DNA of 34,494 nucleotides from Candidatus Obscuribacterales bacterium (GCA_949127735.1 CASBPX010000224.1:1-34494), one strand, 5' to 3'. Shown: positions 14,978 through 23,754, counted from the first letter of the stretch. Numbers and translations: made by a program. The notes: generated by a model from the sequence alone, not told the origin.

Positions 14978-16756
14978 CTATTTCCGAGCTTCTTTACGGC
15001 GCTCAGTTCTACGCACATCATTAGCCAAGTCTGGAAATAGTGAAGAAAACTCACTATCTGCCCGCCAAGATAACGTGGCCGGTGAATCAAATTCGACAAT
15101 TTGACAATCGGCTAGAACATAGACCTGGTCAGAGCGTTTTACAACTTCGGCGTCATGCGAAATGTCGATAAGTGTCCACCGAATTTCAGGATCAAGAAGC
15201 TTTTCAACGATAGCCAATTTAGTTCTCTCATCAATTCCGGTAAAAGCTTCATCTAAGATCAGTAGCGACGGATGATGAGCAATGGCTCTCGCGATGAGAA
15301 GCCTTTGAACCTGACCTCTTGAAAGATTTTTTCCGCTAGCCACAAGTTGAGTCTGCAGACCTTCAGGAAGGCGCGCTACTTCTCCTGCCAATTGCGACAC
15401 ACCCAGTGCCCACGTGACGTCTTTATGAGTTACGTAAGCACGTCCCATGCTGACATTTTCTTCGATCGTTCCTTCAAATATTTCGTTTGCATCACCGACA
15501 AAGCCAATACATCTGCGCACAGCAGCCAGACTTAAATCACGAACGTCCATACCGGCGAAGTCAATAGCCCCTGAATCAGGCTCAAGAAGTCCGCACAATA
15601 TATGCGCTAGTGTGGTCTTGCCTGCCCCACTGGCTCCAACCAGGCTGGCCCTTTCTCCAGCTTGAATGCGCAAGTTGAGATTGCGTAAAACCGGAATGCC
15701 GGAATTATAGCTAAAAGAAACCTCTTGCATTACGACAGAGGCACCCTCAGTGGTATCAATAATTTCAGAACCACTTCTTCGCTCTAGTGGCAGATCGGTT
15801 AGATACCCGACCTTGTCGAGACCAGTAAGCAAGTCATAGTAAGTATCACAATTGCGTATCAGCTTCTCCAGTGCTGACAGTACATTCAGCACGACGAGCT
15901 CGGCGGCCACAAGTTGCCCTAAAGTAAGCTGGCGATTGATAACAAGCCAACCTCCGATTGCCAATATACCGGCACTGGCCAGCGCCTGAAAAAGATAGGT
16001 GCTGAATGACTGCCTGAAAAGCACAGCGAAGTGAGACCGCCGCGCATGCAAGTAACTAACTACTAATTGATCAGATCTCTGAAGAATGAAATTAGGAAAA
16101 CCGTGCGTCTTGAAGCTGATATGGCAACGACCAAGATCCTCTAACCATTCAGCTACCCGATATTTTTCAATAGACTCATCAATACTGGTTTTGATGCCGC
16201 CTACTCCTAACACCATGGAACAGATGACTATAAAAGCGATAATTGCAAAGTCAAAAGCCAACAACCACGGGCTGTAAAATGCCATCAAGATCAGTCCAAT
16301 GGCAACTTGCAAAAGCGACGCGGGCACGTCTAAAAGTAGCTTTCCCCAGGCTTTCTGAATTGTCATTACGTCAAAAAAACGATTTACCAGCTCCGGCATA
16401 TACTCTTTTGAAAAGGCCTGAGTCTGAATTTTTGGTATGCGCGAGCCAAGCTGCATCACCACTCGGGCGAAAATTCTTTGTTGCAAGATCTCAACCAGTC
16501 TCAATTTGAACATTCGAAGAATGGCTACAAACAAAAGTCCAACAAAGAGCAAGACAGACATCACAATTAGTGGCTGCAAAAAAATACCTGCAGCAATAGT
16601 GTTAACTACAGCTTGAGCAGCAAGCGGTACGGCCAGGGAAAGCAGTCCTGTCACCAGCGTGTAACTGAGCAAGATCAATAGATCATGCGCATCGATCTTT
16701 GCCAGTTCCCAAAAGCGCTCAAGCGGCTGCGGATGCGGCAAACTGTTGGTGGCCAT
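14978..16756 (-). CDS. ABC exporter, fused permease and ATPase
   Basis: A 592-residue protein with an N-terminal six-helix exporter domain (about 25-310) and a C-terminal nucleotide-binding domain. Walker A is GASGAGKT (374-381). The Q-loop glutamine position is altered (FVGDANEIFEGTIEENVSMG), and the signature is LSRGQ (478-482). Walker B is LLILDEAF with the catalytic Glu (about 497-504), and the switch His is in IDISHD. There is no N-terminal C39 peptidase domain, so it does not clip double-glycine leaders. It is the first gene of the operon with HlyD and TolC. A GAGGAG sequence lies just before the ATG. Confidence 0.94.
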   Translation of the reverse strand: MATNSLPHPQPLERFWELAKIDAHDLLILLSYTLVTGLLSLAVPLAAQAVVNTIAAGIFLQPLIVMSVLLFVGLLFVAILRMFKLRLVEILQQRIFARVVMQLGSRIPKIQTQAFSKEYMPELVNRFFDVMTIQKAWGKLLLDVPASLLQVAIGLILMAFYSPWLLAFDFAIIAFIVICSMVLGVGGIKTSIDESIEKYRVAEWLEDLGRCHISFKTHGFPNFILQRSDQLVVSYLHARRSHFAVLFRQSFSTYLFQALASAGILAIGGWLVINRQLTLGQLVAAELVVLNVLSALEKLIRNCDTYYDLLTGLDKVGYLTDLPLERRSGSEIIDTTEGASVVMQEVSFSYNSGIPVLRNLNLRIQAGERASLVGASGAGKTTLAHILCGLLEPDSGAIDFAGMDVRDLSLAAVRRCIGFVGDANEIFEGTIEENVSMGRAYVTHKDVTWALGVSQLAGEVARLPEGLQTQLVASGKNLSRGQVQRLLIARAIAHHPSLLILDEAFTGIDERTKLAIVEKLLDPEIRWTLIDISHDAEVVKRSDQVYVLADCQIVEFDSPATLSWRADSEFSSLFPDLANDVRRTERRKEARK

Positions 16757-16801
16757 GGACTCCTCTTGGCAGCGAATGAATTCACGATAGCACGCAGCTT
16801 T

Positions 16802-16827
16802 AATATATTCAAGTATTTGAATATATT
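16802..16827. promoter_or_regulatory. Perfect operator dyad at the export-operon promoter
   Basis: AATATATTCAA (16802-16812) and TTGAATATATT (16817-16827) are exact inverted arms around a 4-nt spacer. On the minus strand the downstream arm supplies a TTGAAT -35, with TATCGT 17 bp further on as a -10, about 30 bp before the ABC start codon. The layout fits repression by the ArsR-type protein at 11577-11978. Confidence 0.78.
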
Positions 16828-16876
16828 GATATTACGAATAGTTGCCGATTGATATCCAAAGGTAATTCTCAGCAAA

Positions 16877-16902
16877 TGAAAAACCTGAAGAATCCTTCAC
16901 AT
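16877..16902. repeat. Direct repeat copy 2, terminator-like, right of export cassette
   Basis: Differs from 11510-11535 at one base. On the minus strand the short hairpin and GGTTTTT lie 41 bp after the S41 peptidase stop, the same distance as copy 1 from the ArsR stop. Confidence 0.8.
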
Positions 16903-16943
16903 GCTAAATTAAATCGATTCTACCACAGGTCACCAGGACAATT

Positions 16944-19196
16944 TTAAGCAAACTGCGCAGTCAAATACTCAATCGCTGAATCCAGCAGTTCATCTTTGCC
17001 TGCTCGAATTCCGGCGATGGTCGGACGCACCAGTATGTCAGGTTGCAATCCACGCCCCTGCACTCGAGTACCATCAGCATATTCAATCAGGTCGCCGGTG
17101 AAAGTTATATTGATCTCGCCAGGAATATCAAAATCAGTCACGGTGCCAACAGTGCCCGCAGTGGGCGAACCAATAAATACAGTTCCATTGGCCGCTTTTA
17201 AAAACATCGCAGTTTGCTCGGCCTGGCTTTGAGCGCTGGCGTCAATTAGCATCACCGTTTTGCCCTCATAGCGCCATAAGGGGCTGCGATAGAGGTACTG
17301 CACAAAAGTTTGAATCTGCGGCTCCACTTCATCAAAAGTTTTATAGGTTCTGAGCGGGCTTGCCACCACCGGCCTTTTGAATCTAACGGCAGCTACACGC
17401 GCCTCGGCACAAAGCCTTTCAGCAATAGCATTCATAGTATATTTGGGATAACCCCGCATGTCGAAAATTATTCCGCGGGTGTTACGGAAGGCTTCGAACA
17501 TTTCACACACCATTGCTTCGGTCAGATGGTTAAGGTTGGCATAACCAAAATTTTCATTCTCAAGCTTATAAAAAGCAGCAACGTCATCAACCGGTTCGTC
17601 AGCCAAAGTCGCTGAATATGGATCTCTCCGCTGCAGCGAAATGGTTTTAATCTTGCCATTAAAGTCTTCTACCGATAAAGCAGCGACTGATGCGTCAGCA
17701 CCACTCAAGAAAAAGTCAGCAACTTTTCGGTCTAACGAATCAGCTGTAGATGCGCACAGATAGCGCTCAAGCTCTGCGCACCTGCTGTCTGCACTCTTGC
17801 CGTCCACTGAAACAATGATGTCTCCGATTTTTAAATCGGCGCCCTGCAACAAATTGCCATCGAGAATTTTAGTGATGACGACTTTGTTCTCGATGATGGT
17901 GCAAAGCAATGGTGGCGATGCTAGACCGTAAAAGTCGTCCATTACCTTACCACTGACAAAAACATGTGAGTCTTGCAAATGCTTGACCATAGTAGACACT
18001 GCCAGGCCATACTCTCGAGCATCAGCAGCTTGACCAAATGCTATAAGTGAATCTAGAAGAATGTCGTCCCAATTTGCGCCCATCAGATCTTTGCCCAGAA
18101 AGAAATAATGAATGACATACCAGATACGAAAAGCCGCCAGCAGCCTGTAGCCACGCTCTGGATAAATATTCTCGGGATAAAACGCGGGGCGAATAATGCC
18201 ACCACAGGCAGTAGAAAAAGAAATCGTCCGGCTTGGATGGAGACTCTCGGTGGTACCCACGGAACCACCGTTTATCCACTGCATTGCTTCACGCAATCCC
18301 ACTTCTATGTCGTCATCAGAGCCTGTGATCAATTTATCAGGAAAAAAACTGGCACGGCCACTGGGATAGATCAGTTCTTCTAAGCGAACATAAGCGGTAA
18401 TATTTCCAGGCAAATAAACTATAGATCGCGCGGCGGCTATCTCAACGATAGAGTGGACACCTTCGCAAATTACCCCCCCATGGTTGTAAGAGCAGTGCAG
18501 CCCCAGAACAATACCTGGCAGTCTAGACGAACTATCAATTAAGAAATAGACCGGAACCTTTAGATGATCATCAGCATAATAGAATGTCTCAGCCTCGCGG
18601 GTGACAAAAGCAGAGAAATAGTATCCGTCACTTTTGGTACTGACAAATCCAGAATGCAATCGTGAGCGATAAGCTGGAGCATAGATAAACTCTTTTGTGA
18701 GATACGACGAAATCTCAGAATCAAATATGAGATCGACATTTACCCAAGGTGCACCATAACGACGCAGATCAAATAGCACTGCCGAAGCAGAAGAAAGGTC
18801 ATCAAATCTTTTCAGCAACTCAGCTTTTATGTCTAAGATTTCGTCAGCCCGCAGTTGCTTCAAATCAAAAACCGCCACCGAATCTTTGATCGAAAACAGC
18901 TGGCGCGGCACTGCTTCAGGCAGTTCAGGTGGCCCATAGTCTTGCTGCACGCAAGCATAACTATCGCTATCTTCCAACTTACGCAGCATGCTGTCTACTG
19001 CTTGCAGATAATCATCATCACTGCTTGCCGCTTCAAGCGCATCGATTGCAAGCACCAGCGCCTCATTCCAGTCGGCAGCACGATAAGCCAAATACGGGTG
19101 AAAGAGAGCAACAAGGGCCCAGAGCTTGCCCAGCGCCACCAGACGCTCCATGGCAACATTGCCCTCACAGCTCTCTTTTCCACCTTTGCGTTGCAT
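16944..19196 (-). CDS. S41 (Tsp/CtpA-type) peptidase with duplicated, partly degenerate architecture
   Basis: A 750-residue protein without a signal peptide. Two halves have the same order. First is a helical S41 N-domain (LVALFHPYLAYRAADWNEAL ... AVDSMLRKLEDSDSY; later YVIHYFF ... NWDDILLDSLIAFGQAADAREYGLAVSTMVKHLQDSHVFV). Then comes an S41 core (ASAVLFDLRRYG; later GIIFDMRGYP). The second half also has a PDZ-like segment (about 427-500) and the active-site stretch LIDASAQSQAE, with catalytic Ser657. The aligned stretch in the first half, LIDSSSRLPGI, has Leu at the serine position. The ATG at 19196 has GGGG at a 6-nt spacing and is preferred to the TTG at 19208. It follows the 19241-20554 gene by 44 bp, probably in one unit. 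Confidence 0.88.
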   Translation of the reverse strand: MQRKGGKESCEGNVAMERLVALGKLWALVALFHPYLAYRAADWNEALVLAIDALEAASSDDDYLQAVDSMLRKLEDSDSYACVQQDYGPPELPEAVPRQLFSIKDSVAVFDLKQLRADEILDIKAELLKRFDDLSSASAVLFDLRRYGAPWVNVDLIFDSEISSYLTKEFIYAPAYRSRLHSGFVSTKSDGYYFSAFVTREAETFYYADDHLKVPVYFLIDSSSRLPGIVLGLHCSYNHGGVICEGVHSIVEIAAARSIVYLPGNITAYVRLEELIYPSGRASFFPDKLITGSDDDIEVGLREAMQWINGGSVGTTESLHPSRTISFSTACGGIIRPAFYPENIYPERGYRLLAAFRIWYVIHYFFLGKDLMGANWDDILLDSLIAFGQAADAREYGLAVSTMVKHLQDSHVFVSGKVMDDFYGLASPPLLCTIIENKVVITKILDGNLLQGADLKIGDIIVSVDGKSADSRCAELERYLCASTADSLDRKVADFFLSGADASVAALSVEDFNGKIKTISLQRRDPYSATLADEPVDDVAAFYKLENENFGYANLNHLTEAMVCEMFEAFRNTRGIIFDMRGYPKYTMNAIAERLCAEARVAAVRFKRPVVASPLRTYKTFDEVEPQIQTFVQYLYRSPLWRYEGKTVMLIDASAQSQAEQTAMFLKAANGTVFIGSPTAGTVGTVTDFDIPGEINITFTGDLIEYADGTRVQGRGLQPDILVRPTIAGIRAGKDELLDSAIEYLTAQFA

Positions 19197-19240
19197 AAAT
19201 AACCCCAACCAAACCAGCTAAGCCGGTCTTCAGTCGGTCG

Positions 19241-20554
19241 TTATTTTACCAACGATTGTCCCGGAATAGTGCTTACTCGCGCCGCAGAACCTAACACCCC
19301 TATTGAGTCAGCCCAGTAGTTGTTGGCGCGATCAAATTCGCGTACGGCGGCACTGTTGGGTTTGAGACCATACCCACCTTCTGCCAGCATGAAATTACGA
19401 GCTGCCTGCACTGCGTGAAATTCTTCAGGTTTGTAAACCCAGGCTCTCCAGTGAGCCATACCACGATAAGCAGGATCTTCGAAGTCGATAATGTTGTATT
19501 TGATATTGGTGAATGGCGCGTCGAGACGATCGTAAAACTTGGCACGACGAATACGCACAGCCAGTTCCTCGGCCGCAATGCCCAATTCTTTTGGATGCTC
19601 CATTTCTAAAGTCAGCGCGGTAAATTTAGGATTTTCTTGACTGACAATTTTACTCAAGCGCTCTGCGTGCAGCGAACCTATACCTGATGATCGCAAATTT
19701 TGCTCGGTAGCAATATAGTCTAAATTTGCAAACTTCAGCGCATTTTCATCATGCATTGAGATGAATGAAAATGAGCGCAGTGAACCATCAAGGTCGCGAG
19801 TTGTATGCACAGCCATGCGGCCGCTGGCCACAAGTTCTCTCACTTCTGCTGTAGGTTGCAGTTCAGATTTTGGAAAAGATTTTTCGTAAAGAGCAACTAC
19901 GTCGTCTTTGACGGTGGCCTCTTTCTGAGTCACATAATGATCTGGATTGTCAACACGGTAAGGTTTTTGCCCAATCACTTCTGAAGGTTTCAAATGAAAC
20001 TCAGGTGAGCGGTTGACCCATGGCTTGGTGATTTTATGACCGACACCGGCACCAAGTGCACCACCAGCAAAACCAATACCATAGTCGACTACTCCGGCAC
20101 CGATATTATGGGCCAGCTTTTCTTTGGCGACTTCGGCGGCGGAGGCGTCATTCCAGGTTGTCACAGCTGGGGCACCTAAACGATAAGACCAATCTGCTAC
20201 GGCGACCGCGGCAAACACTTTACCGCTCTTCTCAAGCCCTGTGCGTACCGCACCTGTGGCCGCTTTACCTAAGAGACCGGGATTCTTCGCTAAAGCACCA
20301 ATTACCAGTCCGGCCGCCACACCAATAGTGGCGTCGATGGCCAGCGTGCCCTGATCGTTCTTAATATGCGCCTTCGCCGCTTCGAACGCTCGTGCCGGAG
20401 CACTGGCGAAAAGCTGACCTTCGCGAACCAGTTTAGCTCCAAGACTGTCGGCTTTAGACGAGTCAGAGTCGGCGTGAGTATCGGCACCAGAACCGGTGCT
20501 AGAGTGCGCGTCCGCAGGGCGGTCTAGAGGGGTGTGTTTTGACTGTATTGGCAT
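19241..20554 (-). CDS. Paralogue A: glycine-rich module plus GNAT-like domain
   Basis: A 437-residue protein. The N-terminus is disordered (DAHSSTGSGADTHADSDSS). The family motif SLGAKLVREGQLF follows, and then two hydrophobic glycine/alanine-rich segments (IDATIGVAAGLVIGALAKNPG and VVDYGIGFAGGALGAGVG) flank KSGKVFAAVAVADWSYRLGAP. The C-terminal half has a GNAT-like acetyl-CoA loop (YIATEQNLRSSGIGSLHAERL) and an adjoining ALTLEMEHP strand. The shared module recurs at 23776 and 25011. The ATG at 20554 has AGGTG at about 4-6 nt and is preferred to the earlier in-frame start at 20590. It is divergent from the transglycosylase gene. Function is not recognised; membrane-associated acetyltransferase is an inference. 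Confidence 0.75.
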   Translation of the reverse strand: MPIQSKHTPLDRPADAHSSTGSGADTHADSDSSKADSLGAKLVREGQLFASAPARAFEAAKAHIKNDQGTLAIDATIGVAAGLVIGALAKNPGLLGKAATGAVRTGLEKSGKVFAAVAVADWSYRLGAPAVTTWNDASAAEVAKEKLAHNIGAGVVDYGIGFAGGALGAGVGHKITKPWVNRSPEFHLKPSEVIGQKPYRVDNPDHYVTQKEATVKDDVVALYEKSFPKSELQPTAEVRELVASGRMAVHTTRDLDGSLRSFSFISMHDENALKFANLDYIATEQNLRSSGIGSLHAERLSKIVSQENPKFTALTLEMEHPKELGIAAEELAVRIRRAKFYDRLDAPFTNIKYNIIDFEDPAYRGMAHWRAWVYKPEEFHAVQAARNFMLAEGGYGLKPNSAAVREFDRANNYWADSIGVLGSAARVSTIPGQSLVK

Positions 20555-20710
20555 ATTGCACCTGTCTGGGGTCGTAATTGCAGTTTGCAATGCAAAAATG
20601 ACTAAGTTATGACTGACGCAATACGACGGTATCTTGGCCCTATCAAATCACTTAAATGGACTGCGCAACCATTACATGCACATGCCTTTTAATGCGCCAT
20701 CCCATTTTCA

Positions 20711-20736
20711 GAACTAGAACGTATACGTTCTAGTTC
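20711..20736. promoter_or_regulatory. Perfect 26-bp palindrome in the divergent promoter region
   Basis: Left arm GAACTAGAACGTA is followed directly by its exact reverse complement. After one mismatch the symmetry continues (TTTTC / GAAAA), so the dyad reaches 20705-20742. It lies about 157 bp before the minus-strand gene at 20554 and 125 bp before the plus-strand gene at 20862. It resembles 23611-23636. The rest of the 307-bp gap (20555-20861) holds no gene that I can see. Confidence 0.8.
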
Positions 20737-20861
20737 CGAAAACAGATCACCCGACGACAAAACTCAAAGCCATTCACAACTCGGCAACAATTTGAAGTTA
20801 GCATCGCAGAGTAAGCAATCTATGCAAGTAACCCAAGCCTACCAAACGAAACAGTGATGCC

Positions 20862-22634
20862 ATGACTTCTAAACATCAGCACGCGCCAAAAATAGTCGAT
20901 AAAGCAGACGTCGCCCCGCCACAAAAACAAGGCGACTCGCAATTGCATAATCAGGCGGCGTCACTTCTAAGCACGCAAGATAAAAAACATCACAGGCCTG
21001 CGCAGGACAGAACAGACGACAAAAAGCTTGATAAGAAACCTGAGCTGCCGCATTTAGAAATTACTGGCATCAAGCACAAATCTTCGTCTTCAAAACATCT
21101 CGATGGCCGTAAATCTGTGGCCGATCACGTCAAAAGTGGTGCCATAGTCGACAAGTCAGGTGATACAAAACCATCCGAACATGCCGAGCGCAAGCTTGAA
21201 GCCAAAAACGCCGATGACAAGTCACCACCAAAAATTACAGTAGGCATGCAAAACATTGATGGCTCGCCCGGCCCGCGCGTCAAGCCACACTTTAAAGTTA
21301 AACAAAATGGCCAGATTGAAATGAGTGGCGACCCTGAAAAGTTGCGCCCTAAAGAAATTAGCATTGTATTGGAACGCAAGGAGGGGCAATTAAATCCGAC
21401 TGAAGCACAGAGCAAGGCCGCTGACGGCCTCGTCAAATATTTGTCTGCCAGAGTCAAATCGTCAAATGACGAGGCCAAACGCAGCGGCATCGAACTTGAC
21501 GATCAAGACAGTGTAATTTCAAACCAATTAGAAAAGCGCGAGAAATTGCGCCCCAGCAAAGAGTTGCGCAACGTTACCGCCGAGACCAGGCGCAGTGTTG
21601 AGCAAACCCACCGCTTCCAAGGCGCCAGCGGCGTCGATATGCCACGGTCACAAACCGACCGCATGGGCTCATTTAGCACCCGTGATGTTCCGCGTCTTTC
21701 GGGGGAGAGCAGCAGAACAATGGGCATCAAGGAAGCGGTGGCGGGGTTGTGGAAACCCGACAAACAAGAGCCTTACGAGACAGTGCGCAAACATCCAGAT
21801 GGCGGTTATCGCGTTGGTCGTTATGGTTTCTCCGGCGATCAAATCAATGGATTCCTCAAAGAGATTGGCAGCCCGCCTGACCCAGCCTTGATTGAAAAAT
21901 TGATTGCCAGTGGAAAACTACCTAAAGATTTCGGCGAAAAACTAAAGGATCAAAAATTTGTCGACCAGCTAAAAGCACTGGCTGACAAATTAGACAAAGG
22001 CCAGCAGCCAAACAAAGAAGAAATCAAAACACTCTTGCCGAAAGTTTCGCAAGAAGCACTTGTAGGCATCATGATCGACGAAGCCAAAGACCAGGTGGGT
22101 GATAAGCCCGGCGCCATCGCCGCAGGTCTACTCTCAGGCCGCGCAGCCACCGACCTTTCTCCATCAGATGTAATTACACCAGAAGGCAAACAACTGAGCG
22201 ATGCCGGCGATCGTTTATACGACTTAGCTACACAGCGCCGCCAGAGCGAAACATCAAATGAAGGAAACAGCGCAAAAGTTCCTGTTGGAAACAAGCGCGA
22301 ACTGATTGAAACAGCTTTGACCAAAGCAGGAGTGCCGGTCTCAGCAGCCAACATCGCCGCGGTCAATTTAATTGTCACTAAAGAAAGCAGCTGGAATCCA
22401 AACATCGTCAACAACTGGGATTCCAACGCCAAGAAAGGCATTCCATCAAAAGGCTTGATGCAAACAATCGAGCCTACATTCAGGGCTCACTCAATAGCAG
22501 GGCACAAAAACATTTTCAACCCCATCGATAATATGATTGCCGGCATTCGCTACTCGGTATTCCGCTATGGCTCATTGCAAAACGTGCCTGGTGTCAAGGC
22601 CGTTAATCGTGGAGCCGCATACCGCGGTTACTAG
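20862..22634 (+). CDS. Lytic transglycosylase (SLT/GH23 domain) with long disordered N-terminus
   Basis: A 590-residue protein. Residues 1-300 are highly charged and low-complexity, with the motif ELPHLEITGIK near 54. A helical middle (GISPPDPALIEKLIASGKLPKDF ...) leads to a C-terminal SLT-like domain. The catalytic Glu is Glu508 in VTKESSWNPN, followed by GLMQTIEPTF (531 onward), INPIDNMIAGIRY-type spacing and RYGSLQNVPG. These enzymes cleave the glycan strands of peptidoglycan with 1,6-anhydro formation. No signal peptide is visible, so export would need another route. A shared LPxLEIxG motif links its N-terminus to the protein at 25721-26365. Confidence 0.85.
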   Translation: MTSKHQHAPKIVDKADVAPPQKQGDSQLHNQAASLLSTQDKKHHRPAQDRTDDKKLDKKPELPHLEITGIKHKSSSSKHLDGRKSVADHVKSGAIVDKSGDTKPSEHAERKLEAKNADDKSPPKITVGMQNIDGSPGPRVKPHFKVKQNGQIEMSGDPEKLRPKEISIVLERKEGQLNPTEAQSKAADGLVKYLSARVKSSNDEAKRSGIELDDQDSVISNQLEKREKLRPSKELRNVTAETRRSVEQTHRFQGASGVDMPRSQTDRMGSFSTRDVPRLSGESSRTMGIKEAVAGLWKPDKQEPYETVRKHPDGGYRVGRYGFSGDQINGFLKEIGSPPDPALIEKLIASGKLPKDFGEKLKDQKFVDQLKALADKLDKGQQPNKEEIKTLLPKVSQEALVGIMIDEAKDQVGDKPGAIAAGLLSGRAATDLSPSDVITPEGKQLSDAGDRLYDLATQRRQSETSNEGNSAKVPVGNKRELIETALTKAGVPVSAANIAAVNLIVTKESSWNPNIVNNWDSNAKKGIPSKGLMQTIEPTFRAHSIAGHKNIFNPIDNMIAGIRYSVFRYGSLQNVPGVKAVNRGAAYRGY

Positions 22635-22669
22635 GAATGGTGGATAATATCTGCCGTCTATAGTTATCG

Positions 22670-23602
22670 ATGGCAAAAATGTTAAAAGACGTCCTCTCAG
22701 AAAATTTCGCCAAGTCGGGAATATTTGAAATTGAAGATCAGCATGGACTGCTGCGCGGCACCATTACTTTGCCGTCGTGCACCTCCGAACTATACTTTCA
22801 AGGAGCGCACCTAACGCGCTGGCAGCCGACTGGTCACGAGCCGGTTTTGTTCTTAAGCGAGCGCTCAGCATTTCTTCCCGGCAAAGCAATACGCGGCGGC
22901 GTGCCGATAATCTTTCCCTGGTTTGGGCCTCGCAGCGCCACTCCATCAAGCTCTCGCACAGATGGCCCCTCACACGGTTTCGCCCGTACAGCCGACTGGC
23001 AATTGCGCTCTGCCACTGTCGGTGGTGACTCAATAAGCCTGGAATTAAGTCTTGGGCCTGATGACGTGTCGCGCGGCCTTGGCTATGACAATTTTCTGTT
23101 GACCTATAAACTGACTATTGGTGCCGAGCTGCTGCTGCAATTAAAGGTGGAAAATCACAGCGACAATGCGCTGCATTTTGAAGAAGCGCTGCATACTTAT
23201 TTAATGGTGGGCGACACGAAGCAAATAACAATCGCCGGACTGGCCGATACCGAATATCTCGACAAAACCGACGGCTTCAAACGCAAACTTGAAAAAGAGT
23301 CACGCTTAGTGCTTACTGGTGAAACTGATCGCCCATATGTAAATACTGAAGCGGCCGTGGCTCTCACGGATCCTGTACTAAAAAGAACAATTACTGTAAG
23401 CAAGGAAAATTCGCGCACCACTGTAATCTGGAACCCATGGTCCGAGCTAACCGCGAAGATGGCCGACATGAGCCCCGGCGGCTGGACACGCATGGTCTGC
23501 ATCGAGTCTGCCAATGCCGGAGAAAACTCCATCACCTTAGAGCCAGGCGCGGAGCACACCCTCGAGACGCGCATAGTAACTTTGAATAGTAGTGACGCCT
23601 AG
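22670..23602 (+). CDS. D-hexose-6-phosphate mutarotase (YeaD family)
   Basis: A 310-residue aldose-epimerase-fold protein. Diagnostic segments are AIRGGVPIIFPWFGPR, then SHGFARTADWQL with His102, EEALHTYLMVGD with His175, and WNPWSELTAKMADMSPGGWTRMVCIESANAG near the end. Members interconvert alpha and beta anomers of glucose-6-phosphate and related sugars in the cytoplasm. The length is normal. There is no Shine-Dalgarno sequence before the ATG; TATAGT at 22659-22664 might be a -10 for a very short leader. It lies 35 bp after the transglycosylase gene. Confidence 0.93.
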   Translation: MAKMLKDVLSENFAKSGIFEIEDQHGLLRGTITLPSCTSELYFQGAHLTRWQPTGHEPVLFLSERSAFLPGKAIRGGVPIIFPWFGPRSATPSSSRTDGPSHGFARTADWQLRSATVGGDSISLELSLGPDDVSRGLGYDNFLLTYKLTIGAELLLQLKVENHSDNALHFEEALHTYLMVGDTKQITIAGLADTEYLDKTDGFKRKLEKESRLVLTGETDRPYVNTEAAVALTDPVLKRTITVSKENSRTTVIWNPWSELTAKMADMSPGGWTRMVCIESANAGENSITLEPGAEHTLETRIVTLNSSDA

Positions 23603-23610
23603 CTAGCTCA

Positions 23611-23636
23611 AAACTAAAACGATAACGGTTTAGTTT
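23611..23636. promoter_or_regulatory. Imperfect 26-bp palindrome related to 20711-20736
   Basis: AAACTAAAACGAT followed by AACGGTTTAGTTT; 11 of 13 arm positions pair. It has the same length as the first palindrome and shares AACTA-AACG and TAGTT with it. It lies 140 bp upstream of paralogue B and 8 bp after the mutarotase stop. Confidence 0.65.
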
Positions 23637-23676
23637 GCCAAATACCTCCTGACGGTCTGTCGCCAAAAGATCCGGG

Positions 23677-23713
23677 AGTCAGTCAGTCAATTAGTCAGTC
23701 AATTAGTCAGTCA
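23677..23713. repeat. 12-bp tandem repeat, about three copies
   Basis: The unit AGTCAGTCAATT occurs at 23681-23692 and 23693-23704, and its first nine bases again from 23705. An extra AGTC precedes the array. It is in the non-coding region before paralogue B. Confidence 0.9.
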
Positions 23714-23754
23714 TACTTTGGTCGCATTCTCAACTTACTGTGCAGAGGTCAGCC
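23708..23754 (+). repeat. Duplicated upstream block, copy 1
   Basis: About 47 bp beginning CAGTCATACTTTGGTCGCAT, closely matching 24943-24989. Each copy lies just upstream of a paralogue (23776 and 25011), so the duplication that produced the genes included this leader DNA. Confidence 0.75.

Noticed and set aside
14968..15099. N-terminal extension of the HlyD gene
   Set aside because: The extra 44 residues would overlap the ABC coding region, have no adaptor-like features, and the ATG at 14967 has a suitable upstream site 10 bp after the ABC stop.
20711..20736. Palindrome as a LexA box
   Set aside because: The GAAC...GTTC core has a 6-nt spacer rather than the 4-nt spacer of the Gram-positive-type box, and no SOS gene is adjacent.
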